This document shows positions 22,491 through 35,761 of a stretch of DNA of 64,000 nucleotides, in pieces (position 1 is the stretch's first letter; each line of letters starts with the position of its first letter). The stretch lies in the NCBI RefSeq assembly GCF_027580225.2, contig NC_073359.2:14888001-14952000 (forward strand). Direction: 5' to 3'. The stretch comes from Misgurnus anguillicaudatus. Its lineage: Eukaryota; Chordata; Actinopteri; Cypriniformes; Cobitidae. Both the position numbers and the translations under genes were made by a program. The notes beneath the pieces were generated by a model. That model was not told the origin of the DNA. It worked only from the letters and a program-made list of their open reading frames with translations, and made no database searches.

Positions 22491-25400
22491 GCGTTTTTCA
22501 CGGGAGCGTTTCTCACGGGAGAATGCATATGATGAAACTACCTGTTTTAAAGCATATCTAGCTCAGAAAAGCGTTTCTGTGTCATTTGTGCATATTTCAA
22601 GTGGCAATGTAACTTTTCATGCAAAAGTGACCAAATGTGACTAAAATGCTCACGGGAGCATGCATATGATGAAATTAGCTGTTTTAAAGCATATCTAGCT
22701 CAGAAAAGCGTTTCTGGGTGATTTGTGCATATTTCAAGTGGCAATGTAACTTTTCATGCAAAAGTGACCAAATGTGCCTACAATGCTCACTGGAGCATGG
22801 ATATGATAAAATAATCTGTTTTAAAGCATATCTAGCTCAGAAAAGCGTTTCTGAGTGATTTGTGCATATTTCAAGTGGCAATGTAACTTTTCATGCAAAA
22901 GTGACCAAATGTGCCTAAAATGCTCACGGGGGCATGCATATGATGAAAAAAGCTGTTATAAAGCATATCTAGCTCAGAAAAGCGTTTCTGAGTGATTTGT
23001 GCATATTTCAAGTGGCAATGTAACTTTTCATGCAAAAGTGACCAAATGTGCCTAAAATGCTCAGGGGAGCATGCATATGATGAAACAAGCTGTTTTAAAT
23101 CATATCTAGCTCAGAAAAGCGTTTCTGAGTGAAAATTGCATATTTCAAGTGGCAATGTAAATTTTCATGAAAAAGTGACCAAATGTGCCTAAAATGATCA
23201 CAGGAGCATGCATATGATGAAACTAGCTGTCTTAAAGCATATCTACCTCAGAAAAGCGTTTCTGAGGGATTTGTGCATATTTCCAGTGGCAAATGTAACT
23301 TTTCATGTAAAAGTGACCAAACGTGCCTAAAATGCTCACGGGAGCATGCATATGATGAAACAACAGCTTGTTTTAAGCATATCTAGCTCAGAAAAGTGTT
23401 TCTGAGTGAGAATTGCATATTTCAAGTGGCAATGTAACTTTTCATGCAAAAGTGACCAAATGTGCCCAACATGCTTACAGCAGCATGCATATGATGAAAC
23501 TAGCTGTTTTAAAGCATATCTAGCTCAGAAAAGTGTTTTTGAGTGATTTGTGCATATTTCAAGTGGCAATGTAACTTTTCATGCAAAAGTGACCAAATGT
23601 GCCTAAAATGCTCACGGGAGCATGTATATGATGAAACTAGCTGTTTTAAAGCATATCTAGCTCAGAAAAGCGTTTCTGAGTGATTTGTGCATATTTCAAG
23701 TGGCAATGTAACGTTTCATGCAAAAGTGACCAAATGTGCCTAAAATGCTCACGGGAGCATGCATATGATGAAACAATCTGTTTTAAAGCATATCTAGCTC
23801 AGAAAAGCGTTTTTCACGGGAGCGTTTCTCACGGGAGAATGCATATGATGAAACTAGCTGTTTTAAAGCATATCTAGATCAGAAAAGCGTTTCTGTGTCA
23901 TTTGTGCATATTTCAAGTGGCAATGTAACTTTTCATGCAAAAGTGACCAAATGTGACTAAAATGCTCACGGGAGCATGCATATGATGAAATTAGCTGTTT
24001 TAAAGCATATCTAGCTCAGAAAAGCGTTTCTGAGTGATTTGTGCATATTTCAAGTGGCAATGTAACTTTTCATGCAAAAGTGACCAAATGTGCCTACAAT
24101 GCTCACTGGAGCATGGATATGATAAAATAATCTGTTTTAAAGCATATCTAGCTCAGAAAAGCGTTTCTGAGTGATTTGTGCATATTTCAAGTGGCAATGT
24201 AACTTTTCATGCAAAAGTGACCAAATGTGCCTAAAATGCTTACGGGGGCATGCATATGATGAAACAAGCTGTTTTAAAGCATATCTAGCTCAGAAAAGCG
24301 TTTCTGAGTGATTTGTGCATATTTCAAGTGGCAATGTAACTTTTCATGCAAAAGTGACCAAATGTGCCTAAAATGCTCAGGGGAGCATGCATATGATGAA
24401 ACTAGCTGTTTTAAAGCATATCTAGCTCAGAAAAGCGTTTCTGAGTGATTTGTGCATATTTCAAGTGGCAATGTAACTTTTCATGCAAAAGTGACCAAAT
24501 GTGCCTAAAATGATCACAGGAGCATGCATATGATGAAACTAGCTGTTTTAAAGCATATCTAGCTCAGAAAAGCGTTTCTGAGTCATTTGTGCATATTTCA
24601 AGTGGCAATGTAACTTTTCATGCAAAAGTGACCAAATGTGACTAAAATGCTCACGGGAGCATGCATATGATGAAATTAGCTGTTTTAAAGCATATCTAGC
24701 TCAGAAAAGCGTTTCTGAGTGATTTGTGCATATTTCAAGTGGCAATGTAACTTTTCATGCAAAAGTGACCAAATGTGCCCAACATGCTTACAGCAGCATG
24801 CATATGATGAAACTAGCTGTTTTAAAGCATATCTAGCTCAGAAAAGCGTTTCTGAGTGATTTGTGCATATTTCACGTGGCAATGTAACTTTTCATGCAAA
24901 AGTGACCAAATGTGCCTAAAATGCTCACGGGAGCATGTATATGATGAAACAAGCTGTTTTAAAGCATATCTAGCTCAGAAAAGCGTTTCTGAGTGATTTG
25001 TGCATATTTCAAGTGGCAATGTAACTTTTCATGCAAAAGTGACCAAATGTGCCTAAAATGCTCACGGGAGCATGCATATGATGAAACAAGCTGTTTTAAA
25101 GCATATCTAGCTCAGAAAAGCGTTTCTCACGGGAGCGTTTCTCACGGGAGCATGCATATGATGAAACTAGCTGTTTTAAAGCATATCTAGCTCAGAAAAG
25201 CGTTTCTGAGTGAAAATTGCATATTTTAAGTGGCAATGTAAGTTTTCATACAAAAATGACCAAATGTGCCTAAAATGCTTACGGGAGCATGCATATGATG
25301 AAACTAGCTGTTTTAAAGCATATCTAGCTCAGAAAAGCGTTTTTGAGTGATTTGTGCATATTTCAAGTGGCAATGTAACTTTTCATGCAAAAGTGACCAA

Positions 25401-26730
25401 ATGTGCCTAAAATGCTCACGGGAGCATGCATATGATGAGACTAGCTGTTTTAAAGCATATCTAGCTCAGAAAAGCGTTTCTGAGTGAAAATTGCATATTT
25501 TAAGTGGCAATGTAACTTTTGATACAAAAGTGACCAAATGTGCCTAAAATGCTTACGGGAGCATGCATATGATGAAACTAGCTGTTTTAAAGCATATCTA
25601 GCTCAGAAAAGCGTTTTTGAGTGATTTGTGCATATTTCAAGTGGCAATGTAACTTTTCATGCAAAAGTGACCAAATGTGCCTAAAATGCTCACGGGAGCA
25701 TGTATATGATGAAACTAGCTGTTTTAAAGCATATCTAGCTCAGAAAAGCGTTTCTGAGTGATTTGTGCATATTTTAAGTGGCAATGTAACTTTTCATGCA
25801 AAAGTGACCAAATGTGCCTAAAATGCTCACGGGGGCATGCATATGATGAAACAAGCTGTTTTAAAGCATATCTAGCTCAGAAAAGCGTTTCTGAGTGATT
25901 TGTGCATATTTCAAGTGGCAATGTAACTTTTCATGCAAAAGTGACCAAATGTGCCTAAAATGCTCACGGGAGCATGTATATGATGAAACTAGCTGTTTTA
26001 AAGCATATCTAGCTCAGAAAAGCGTTTCTGAGTCATTTGTGCATATTTCAAGTGGCAATGTAACTTTTCATGCAAAAGTGACCAAATGTGACTAAAATGC
26101 TCACGGGAGCATGCATATGATGAAATTAGCTGTTTTAAAGCATATCTAGCTCAGAAAAGCGTTTCTGAGTGATTTGTGCATATTTCAAGTGGCAATGTAA
26201 CTTTTCATGCAAAAGTGACCAAATGTGCCTAAAATGCTCACGGGAGCATGCATATGATGAAACAAGCTGTGTTAAAGCATATCTAGCTCAGAAAAGCATT
26301 TCTGAGTGATTTTTGCATATTTCAAGTGGCAATGTAACTTTTTATGCAAAAGTGACCAAATGTGCCTAAAATGCTCACGGGAGCATGCATATAATAAAAC
26401 ATGCTGTTTTAAAGCATATCTAGCTCAGAAAAGCGTTTCTGAGTGATTTTTGCATATTTCAAGTGGCAATGTAACTTTTTATGCAAAAGTGACCAAATGT
26501 GCCTAAAATGCTCACGGGAGCATGCATATGATGAAACAATCTGTTTAAAAGCATATCTAGCTCAGAAAAGCTTTTCTGAGTGATTTTTGCATATTTCAAG
26601 TGGCAATGTAACTTTTCATGCAAAAGTGACCAAATGTGCCTAAAATGCTCACGGGAGCATGCATATGATGAAACAATCTGTTTTACAGCATATCTAGCTC
26701 AGAAAAGCGTTTCTCACGGGAGCGTTTCTC
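22491..26730 (+). repeat. Higher-order pattern marked by a short CACGGGAGCG insertion
   Basis: A rearranged monomer reading CGTTT(T/C)TCACGGGAGCG followed by TTTCTCACGGGAG recurs at 22491, 23807, 25120 and 26707 (spacings 1316, 1313 and 1587 bp). It looks like a tiny tandem copy of the GCGTTTCT/CACGGGAG boundary created by a deletion between monomers, then amplified with its neighbours. Confidence 0.7.
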
Positions 26731-28780
26731 ACGGGAGAATGCATATGATGAAACTAGCTGTTTTAAAGCATATCTAGCTCAGAAAAGCGTTTCTGAGTCA
26801 TTTGTGCATATTTCAAGTGGCAATGTAACTTTTCATGCAAAAGTGACCAAATGTGACTAAAATGCTCACGGGAGCATGCATATGATGAAATTAGCTGTTT
26901 TAAAGCATATCTAGCTCAGAAAAGCGTTTCTGAGTGATTTGTGCATATTTCAAGTGGCAATGTAACTTTTCATGCAAAAGTGACCAAATGTGCCTACAAT
27001 GCTCACGGGAGCATGGATGTGATAAAATAATCTGTTTTAAAGCATATCTAGCTCAGAAAAGCGTTTCTGAGTGATTTGTGCATATTTCAAATGGCAATGT
27101 AACTTTTCATGCAAAAGTGACCAAATGTGCCTAAAATGCTCACGGGGGCATGCATATGATGAAACAAGCTGTTTTAAAGCATATCTAGCTCAGAAAAGCG
27201 TTTCTGAGTGATTTGTGCATATTTCAAGTGCCAATGTAACTTTTCATGCAAAAGTGACCAAATGTGCCTAAAATGCTCAGGGGAGCATGCATATGATGAA
27301 ACAAGCTGTTTTAAAGCATATCTAGCTCAGAAAAGCGTTTCTGAGTGATTTTTGCATATTTCAAGTGGCAATGTAAATTTTCATGAAAAAGTGACCAAAT
27401 GTGCCTAAAATGATCACAGGAGCATGCATATGATGAAACTAGCTGTCTTAAAGCATATCTACCTCAGAAAAGCGTTTCTGAGGGATTTGTGCATATTTCC
27501 AGTGGCAAATGTAACTTTTCATGTAAAAGTGACCAAATGTGCCTAAAATGCTCACGGGAGCATGCATATGATGAAACAAGCTGTTTTAAAGCATATCTAG
27601 CTCAGAAAAGTGTTTCTGAGTGAGAATTGCATATTTCAAGTGGCAATGTAACTTTTCATGCAAAAGTGACCAAATGTGCCCAAAATGCTTACAGCAGCAT
27701 GCATATGATGAAACTAGCTGTTTTAAAGCATATCTAGCTCAGAAAAGTGTTTTTGAGTGATTTGTGCATATTTCAAATGGCAATGTAACTTTTCATGCAA
27801 AAGTGACCAAATGTGCCTAAAATGCTCAGGGGAGCATGCATATGATGAAACAAGCTGTTTTAAAGCATATCTAGCTCAGAAAAGCGTTTCTGAGTGATTT
27901 TTGCATATTTCAAGTGGCAATGTAACATTTTATGCAAAAGTGACTAAATGTGCCTAAAATGCTCACGGGAGCATGCATATGATGAAACAATCTGTTTTAA
28001 AGAATATCTAGCTCAGAAATGCGTTTCTGAGTGATTTTTGCATATTTCAATTGGCAATGTAACTTTTCATGCAAAAGTGACCAAATGTGCCTAAAATGCT
28101 CACGGGAGCATGTATATGATGAAATTAGCTGTTTTAAAGCATATCTAGCTCAGAAAAGCGTTTCTGAGTGAAAATTGCATATTTTAAGTGGCAATGTAAC
28201 TTTTCATACAAAAATGACCAAATGTGCCTAAAATGCTTACGGGAGCATGCATATGATGAAACTAGCTGTTTTAAAGCATATCTAGCTCAGAAAAGCGTTT
28301 TTGAGTGATTTGTGCATATTTCAAGTGGCAATGTAACTTTTCATGCAAAAGTGACCAAATGTGCCTAAAATGCTCACGGGAGCATGCATATGATGAAACA
28401 AGCTGTTTTAAAGCATATCTAGATCAGAAAAGCGTTTCTGAGTGAAAATTGCATATTTTAAGTGGCAATGTAACTTTTCATACAAAAGTGACCAAATGTG
28501 CCTAAAATGCTTACGGGAGCATGCATATGATGAAACTAGCTGTTTTAAAGCATATCTAGCTCAGAAAAGCGTTTTTGAGTGATTTGTGCATATTTCAAGT
28601 GGCAATGTAACTTTTCATGCAAAAGTGACCAAATGTGCCTAAAATGCTCACGGGAGCATGTATATGATGAAACTAGCTGTTTTAAAGCATATCTAGCTCA
28701 GAAAAGCGTTTCTGAGTGATTTGTGCATATTTTAACTGGCAATGTAACTTTTCATGCAAAAGTGACCAAATGTGCCTAAA

Positions 28781-28853
28781 ATGCTCACGGGAGCATGCAT
28801 ATGATGAAACAAGCTGTTTTAAAGCATATCTAGCTCAGAAAAGCGTTTCTGAG
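28781..28853. other. Representative monomer dyads
   Basis: Two perfect dyads are shown here in one monomer: ATGCTC-ACGG-GAGCAT (28781-28796) and CTCAGAAA-AGCG-TTTCTGAG (28834-28853). Both recur in most type B monomers. In type A the first has loop ACAG rather than ACGG. Confidence 0.85.
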
Positions 28854-31800
28854 TGATTTGTGCATATTTCAAGTGGCAATGTAACTTTTCATGCAAAAGT
28901 GACCAAATGTGCCTAAAATGCTCACGGGAGCATGCATATGATGAAACAAGCTGTGTTAAAGCATATCTAGCTCAGAAAAGCGTTTATGAGTGATTTTTGC
29001 ATATTTCAAGTGGCAATGTAACTTTTTATGCAAAAGTGACCAAATGTGCCTAAAATGCTCACGGGAGCATGCATATGATAAAACAAGCTGTTTTAAAGCA
29101 TATCTAGCTCAGAAAAGCGTTTCTGAGTGATTTTTGCATATTTCAAGTGGCAATGTAACTTTTTATGCAAAAGTGACCAAATGTGCCTAAAATGCTCACG
29201 GGAGCATGCATATGATGAAACAATCTGTTTAAAAGCATATCTAGCTCAGAAAAGCTTTTCTGAGTGATTTTTGCATATTTCAAGTGGCAATGTAACTTTT
29301 CATGCAAAAGTGACCAAATGTGCCTAAAATGCTCACGGGAGCATGCATATGATGAAACAAGCTGTTTTAAAGCATATCTAGCTCAGAAAAGCATTTCTGA
29401 GTGAAAATTGCATATTTCAAGTGGCAATGTAAATTTTCATGAAAAAGTGACCAAATGTGCCTAAAATGATCACAGGAGCATGCATATGATGAAACTAGCT
29501 GTCTTAAAGCATATCTACCTCAGAAAAGCGTTTCTGAGGGATTTGTGCATATTTCCAGTGGCAAATGTAACTTTTCATGTAAAAGTGACCAAATGTGCCT
29601 AAAATGCTCACGGGAGCATGCATATGATGAAACAAGCTGTTTTAAAGCATATCTAGCTCAGAAAAGTGTTTCTGAGTGAGAATTGCATATTTCAAGTGGC
29701 AATGTAACTTTTCATGCAAAAGTGACCAAATGTGCCTAAAATGCTCACAGGGCATGCATATGATGAAACAAGCTGTTTTAAAGCATATCTAGCTCAGAAA
29801 AGCGTTTCTGAGTGATTTGTGCATATTTCAAGTGGCAATGTAACTTTTCATGCAAAAGTGACCAAATGTGCCTAAAATGCTCAGGGGAGCATGCATATGA
29901 TGAAACAAGCTGTTTTAAAGCATATCTAGCTCAGAAAAGCGTTTCTGAGTGATTTTTGCATATTTCAAGTGGCAATGTAACATTTTATGCAAAAGTGACT
30001 AAATGTGCCTAAAATGCTCACGGGAGCATGCATATGATGAAACAATCTGTTTTAAAGCATATCTAGCTCAGAAATGCGTTTCTGAGTGATTTTTGCATAT
30101 TTCAAGTGGCAATGTAACTTTTCATGCAAAAGTGACCAAATGTGCCTAAAATGCTCACGGGAGCATGTATATGATGAAACTAGCTGTTTTAAAGCATATC
30201 TAGCTCAGAAAAGCGTTTCTGAGTGATTTGTGCATATTTTAAGTGGCAATGTAACTTTTCATGCAAAAGTGACCAAATGTGCCTAAAATGCTCACGGGGG
30301 CATGCATATGATGAAACAAGCTGTTTTAAAGCATATCTAGCTCAGAAAAGCGTTTCTGAGTGATTTGTGCATATTTCAAGTGGCAATGTAACTTTTCATG
30401 CAAAAGTGACCAAATGTGCCTAAAATGCTCACGGGAGCATGCATATGATGAAACAAGCTGTGTTAAAGCATATCTAGCTCAGAAAAGGTTTTCTGAGTGA
30501 TTTGTGCATATTTCAAGTGGCGATGTAACTTTTTATGCAAAAGTGACCAAATGTGCCTAAAATGCTCACGGGAGCATGCATATGATGAAACAATCTGTTT
30601 AAAAGCATATCTAGCTCAGAAAAGCTTTTCTGAGTGATTTTTGCATATTTCAAGTGGCAATGTAACTTTTCATGCAAAAGTGACCAAATGTGCCTAAAAT
30701 GCTCACGGGAGCATGCATATGATGAAACAAGCTGTTTTAAAGCATATCTAGCTCAGAAAAGCGTTTCTGAGTGAAAATTGCATATTTCAAGTGGCACTGT
30801 AAATTTTCATGAAAAAGTGACCAAATGTGCCTAAAACGATCACAGGAGCATGCATATGATGAAACTAGCTGTCTTAAAGCATATCTACCTCAGAAAAGCG
30901 TTTCTGAGGGATTTGTGCATATTTCCAGTGGCAAATGTAACTTTTCATGTAAAAGTGACCAAATGTGCCTAAAATGCTCACGGGAGCATGCATATGATGA
31001 AACAAGCTGTTTTAAAGCATATCTAGCTCAGAAAAGTGTTTCTGAGTGAGAATTGCATATTTCAAGTGGCAATGTAACTTTTCATGCAAAAGTGACCAAA
31101 TATGACTAAAATGCTCATGGGAACATGCATATGATGAAATTAGCTGTTTTAAAGCATATCTATCTCAGAAAAGCGTTTCTGAGTGATTTGTGCATATTTC
31201 AAGTGGCAATGTAACTTTTCATGCAAAAGTAACCAAATGTGCCTACAATGCTCACGGGAGCATGGATATGATAAAATAATCTGTTTTAAAGCATATCTAG
31301 CTCAGAAAAGCGTTTCTGAGTGATTTGTGCATATTTCAAGTGGCAATGTAACTTTTCATGCAAAAGTGACCAAATGTGCCTAAAATGCTCATGGGGGCAT
31401 GCATATGATGAAACAAGTTGTTTTAAAGCATATCTAGCTCAGAAAAGCGTTTCTGAGTGATTTGTGCATATTTCAAGTGGCAATGTAACTTTTCATGCAA
31501 AAGTGACCAAATGTGCCTAAAATGCTCAGGGGAGCATGCATATGATGAAACAAGCTGTTTTAAAGCATATCTAGCTCAGAAAAGCGTTTCTGAGTGATTT
31601 TTGCATATTTCAAGTGGCAATGTAACATTTTATGCAAAAGTGACTAAATGTGCCTAAAATGCTCACGGGAGCATGCATATGATGAAACAATCTGTTTTAA
31701 AGAATATCTAGCTCAGAAATGCGTTTCTGAGTGATTTTTGCATATTTCAAGTGGCAATGTAACTTTTCATGCAAAAGTGACCAAATGTGCCTAAAATGCT

Positions 31801-32374
31801 CACGGGAGCATGTATATGATGAAACTAGCTGTTTTAAAGCATATCTAGCTCAGAAAAGCGTTTCTGAGTGATTTGTGCATATTTTAAGTGGCAATGTAAC
31901 TTTTCATGCAAAAGTGACCAAATGTGCCTAAAATGCTCACGGGGGCATGCATATGATGAAACAAGCTGTGTTAAAGCATATCTAGCTCAGAAAAGCGTTT
32001 CTGAGTGATTTGTGCATATTTCAAGTGGCAATGTAACTTTTCATGCAAAAGTGACCAAATGTGCCTAAAATGCTCACGGGAGCATGCATATGATGAAACA
32101 AGCTGTGTTAAAGCATATCTAGCTCAGAAAAGCGTTTCTGAGTGATTTTTGCATATTTCAAGTGGCAATGTAACTTTTCATGCCAAAGTGACCAAATGTG
32201 CCTAAAATGCTAACTGGAGCATGCATATGATGAAACTAGCTGTTTTAAAGCATATCTACCTCAGAAAAGCGTTTCCGAGTGATTTGTGCATATTTCAAGT
32301 GGCAATGTAACTTTTCATGCAAAAGTGACCAAATGTGCCTAAAATGCTCACAGGGCATGCATATGATGAAACAA

Positions 32375-34836
32375 GCTGTTTTAAAGCATATCTAGCTCAG
32401 AGAAGCGTTTCTGAGTGAGAATTGCATATTTCAAGTGGCAATGTAACTTTTCATGCAAAAGTGACGAAATGTGCCTAAAATGCTCACAGGAGCATGCATA
32501 TGATGAAACTAGCTGTTTTAAAGCATATCTAGCACAGAAAAGCGTTTCTGAGTGATTTGTGCATATTTCAAGTGGCAATGTAACTTTTCATGCAAAAGTG
32601 ACCAAATGTGCCTAAAATGCTCACGGGAGCATGCATATGATGAAATTAGCTGTTTTAAAGCATATCTAGCCCAGAAAAGCGTTTCTGAGTGATTTGTGCA
32701 TATTTCAAGTGGCAATGTAACTTTTCATGCAAAAGTGACAAAATGTGCCTAAAATGCTCACAGGAGCATGCATAGATGAAACTAGCTGTTTTAAAGCATA
32801 TCTAGCTCAGAAAAGCGTTTCTGAGTGATTTGTGCATATTTCAAGTGGCAATGTAACTTTTCATGCAAAAGTGACCAAATGTGCCTAAAATGCTCACGGG
32901 AGCATGCATATGATGAAACAAGCTGTTTTAAAGCATATCTAGCTCAGAAAAGCGTTTCTGAGTGATTTGTGCATATTTCAAGTGGCAATGTAACTTTTCA
33001 TGCAAAAGTGACCAAATGTGCCTAAAATGCTCACGGGAGCATGCATATGATGAAATTAGCTGTTTTAAAGCATATCTAGCCCAGAAAAGCGTTTCTGAGT
33101 GATTTGTGCATATTTCAAGTGGCAATGTTACTTTTCATGCAAAAGTGACCAAATGTGCCTAAAATGCTCAGGGGAGCATGCATATGATGAAACAAGCTGT
33201 TTTAAAGCATATCTAGCTCAGAAAAGCGTTTCTGAGTGATTTGTGCATATTTCAAGTGGCAATGTAACTTTTCATGCAAAAGTGACCAAATGTGCCTAAA
33301 ATGCTCATGGGGGCATGCATATGATGAAACAAGTTGTTTTAAAGCATATCTAGCTCAGAAAAGCGTTTCTGAGTGATTTGTGCATATTTCAAGTGGCAAT
33401 GTAACTTTTCATGCAAAAGTGACCAAATGTGCCTAAAATGCTCAGGGGAGCATGCATATGATGAAACAAGCTGTTTTAAAGCATATCTAGCTCAGAAAAG
33501 CGTTTCTGAGTGATTTTTGCATATTTCAAGTGGCATGTAACATTTTATGCAAAAGTGACCAAATGTGCCTAAAATGCTCACGGGAGCATGGATATGATAA
33601 AACAAGCTGTTTTAAAGCATATCTAGCTCAGAGAAGCGTTTCTGAGTGAGAATTACATATTTCAAGTGGCAATGTAACTTTTCATGCAAAAGTGACGAAA
33701 TGTGCCTAAAATGCTCACAGGAGCATGCATATGATGAAACTAGCTGTTTTAAAGCATATCTAGCACAGAAAAGCGTTTCTGAGTGATTTGTGCATATTTC
33801 AAGTGGCAATGTAACTTTTCATGCAAAAGTGACCAAATGTGCCTAAAATGCTCACGGGAGCATGCATATGATGAAATTAGCTGTTTTAAAGCATATCTAG
33901 CCCAGAAAAGCGTTTCTGAGTGATTTGTGCATATTTCAAGTGGCAATGTAACTTTTCATGCAAAAGTGACAAAATGTGCCTAAAATGCTCACAGGAGCAT
34001 GCATAGATGAAACTAGCTGTTTTAAAGCATATCTAGCTCAGAAAAGCGTTTCTGAGTGATTTGTGCATATTTCAAGTGGCAATGTAACTTTTCATGCAAA
34101 AGTGACCAAATGTGCCTAAAATGCTCACGGGAGCATGCATATGATGAAACAAGCTGTTTTAAAGCATATCTAGCTCAGAAAAGCGTTTCTGAGTGATTTG
34201 TGCATATTTCAAGTGGCAATGTAACTTTTCATGCAAAAGTGACCAAATGTGCCTAAAATGCTCACGGGAGCATGCATATGATGAAATTAGCTGTTTTAAA
34301 GCATATCTAGCCCAGAAAAGCGTTTCTGAGTGATTTGTGCATATTTCAAGTGGCAATGTAACTTTTCATGCAAAAGTGACCAAATGTGCCTAAAATGCTC
34401 AGGGGAGCATGCATATGATGAAACAAGCTGTTTTAAAGCATATCTAGCTCAGAAAAGCGTTTCTGAGTGATTTGTGCATATTTCAAGTGGCAATGTAACT
34501 TTTCATGCAAAAGTGACCAAATGTGCCTAAAATGCTCATGGGGGCATACATATGATGAAACAAGTTGTTTTAAAGCATATCTAGCTCAGAAAAGCGTTTC
34601 TGAGTGATTTGTGCATATTTCAAGTGGCAATGTAACTTTTCATGCAAAAGTGACCAAATGTGCCTAAAATGCTCAGGGGAGCATGCATATGATGAAACAA
34701 GCTGTTTTAAAGCATATCTAGCTCAGAAAAGCGTTTCTGAGTGATTTTTGCATATTTCAAGTGGCATGTAACATTTTATGCAAAAGTGACCAAATGTGCC
34801 TAAAATGCTCACGGGAGCATGGATATGATAAAACAA
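32375..34836 (+). repeat. Tandem 9-mer higher-order repeat (2 x 1231 bp)
   Basis: 32375-33605 and 33606-34836 match almost base for base at offset 1231 (nine monomers). Shared private variants include CTCAGAGAAGCG, GTGACGAAATG, GCATAGATGAAAC (one base pair of TATG lost) and TGGCATGTAACATTTTATGC. Confidence 0.85.
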
Positions 34837-35761
34837 GCTGTTTTAAAGCATATCTAGCTCAGAAAAGCGTTTCTGAGTGATTTTTGCATATTTCAAGTGG
34901 CAATGTAACTTTTCATGCAAAAGTTACCAAATGTGCCTAAAATGCTCACGGGAGCATGCATATGATGAAACAAGCTGTTTTAAAGCATATCTAGCTCAGA
35001 AAAGTGTTTCTGAGTGAAAATTGCATATTTTTAGTGGCAATGTAACTTTTCATGCAAAAGTGACCAAATGTGCCTAAAATGCTCACGGGGCATGCATATG
35101 ATGAAACAAGCTGTTTTAAAGCATATCTAGCTCAGAGAAGCGTTTCTGAGTGAGAATTGCATATTTCAAGTGGCAATGTAACTTTTCATGCAAAAGTGAC
35201 GAAATGTGCCTAAAATGCTCACAGGAGCATGCATATGATGAAACTTGCTGTTTTAAAGCATATCTAGCACAGAAAAGCGTTTCTGAGTGATTTGTGCATA
35301 TTTTAAGTGGCAATGTAACTTTTCATGCAAAAGTGACCAAATGTGCCTAAAATGCTCACGGGGGCATGCATATGATGAAACAAGCTGTTTTAAAGCATAT
35401 CTAGCTCAGAAAAGCGTTTCTGAGTGATTTGTGCATATTTCAAGTGGCAATGTAACTTTTCATGCAAAAGTGACCAAATGTGCCTAAAATGCTCACGGGA
35501 GCATGCATATTATGAAACAAGCTGTGTTAAAGCATATCTAGCTCAGAAAAGCGTTTCTGAGTGATTTTTGCATATTTCAAGTGGCAATGTAACTTTTCAT
35601 GCCAAAGTGACCAAATGTGCCTAAAATGCTCACGGGGGCATGCATATGATGAAACAAGCTGTTTTAAAGCATATCTAGCTCAGAAAAGCGTTTCCGAGTG
35701 ATTTGTGCATATTTCAAGTGGCAATGTAACTTTTCATGCAAAAGTGACCAAATGTGCCTAA

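Larger units (their letters stand above)
20274..35761 (+). repeat. 137-bp satellite, block III (type B dominant)
   Basis: About 113 monomers. The first ones after element 2 are type A; from about 20526 the CACGGGAGC form takes over, with GAAACAAGC or GAAACAATC. Several local higher-order patterns are present (22-27 kb, 32.4-34.8 kb). It ends at GTGCCTAA, where the 1.36-kb element starts. Confidence 0.95.
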
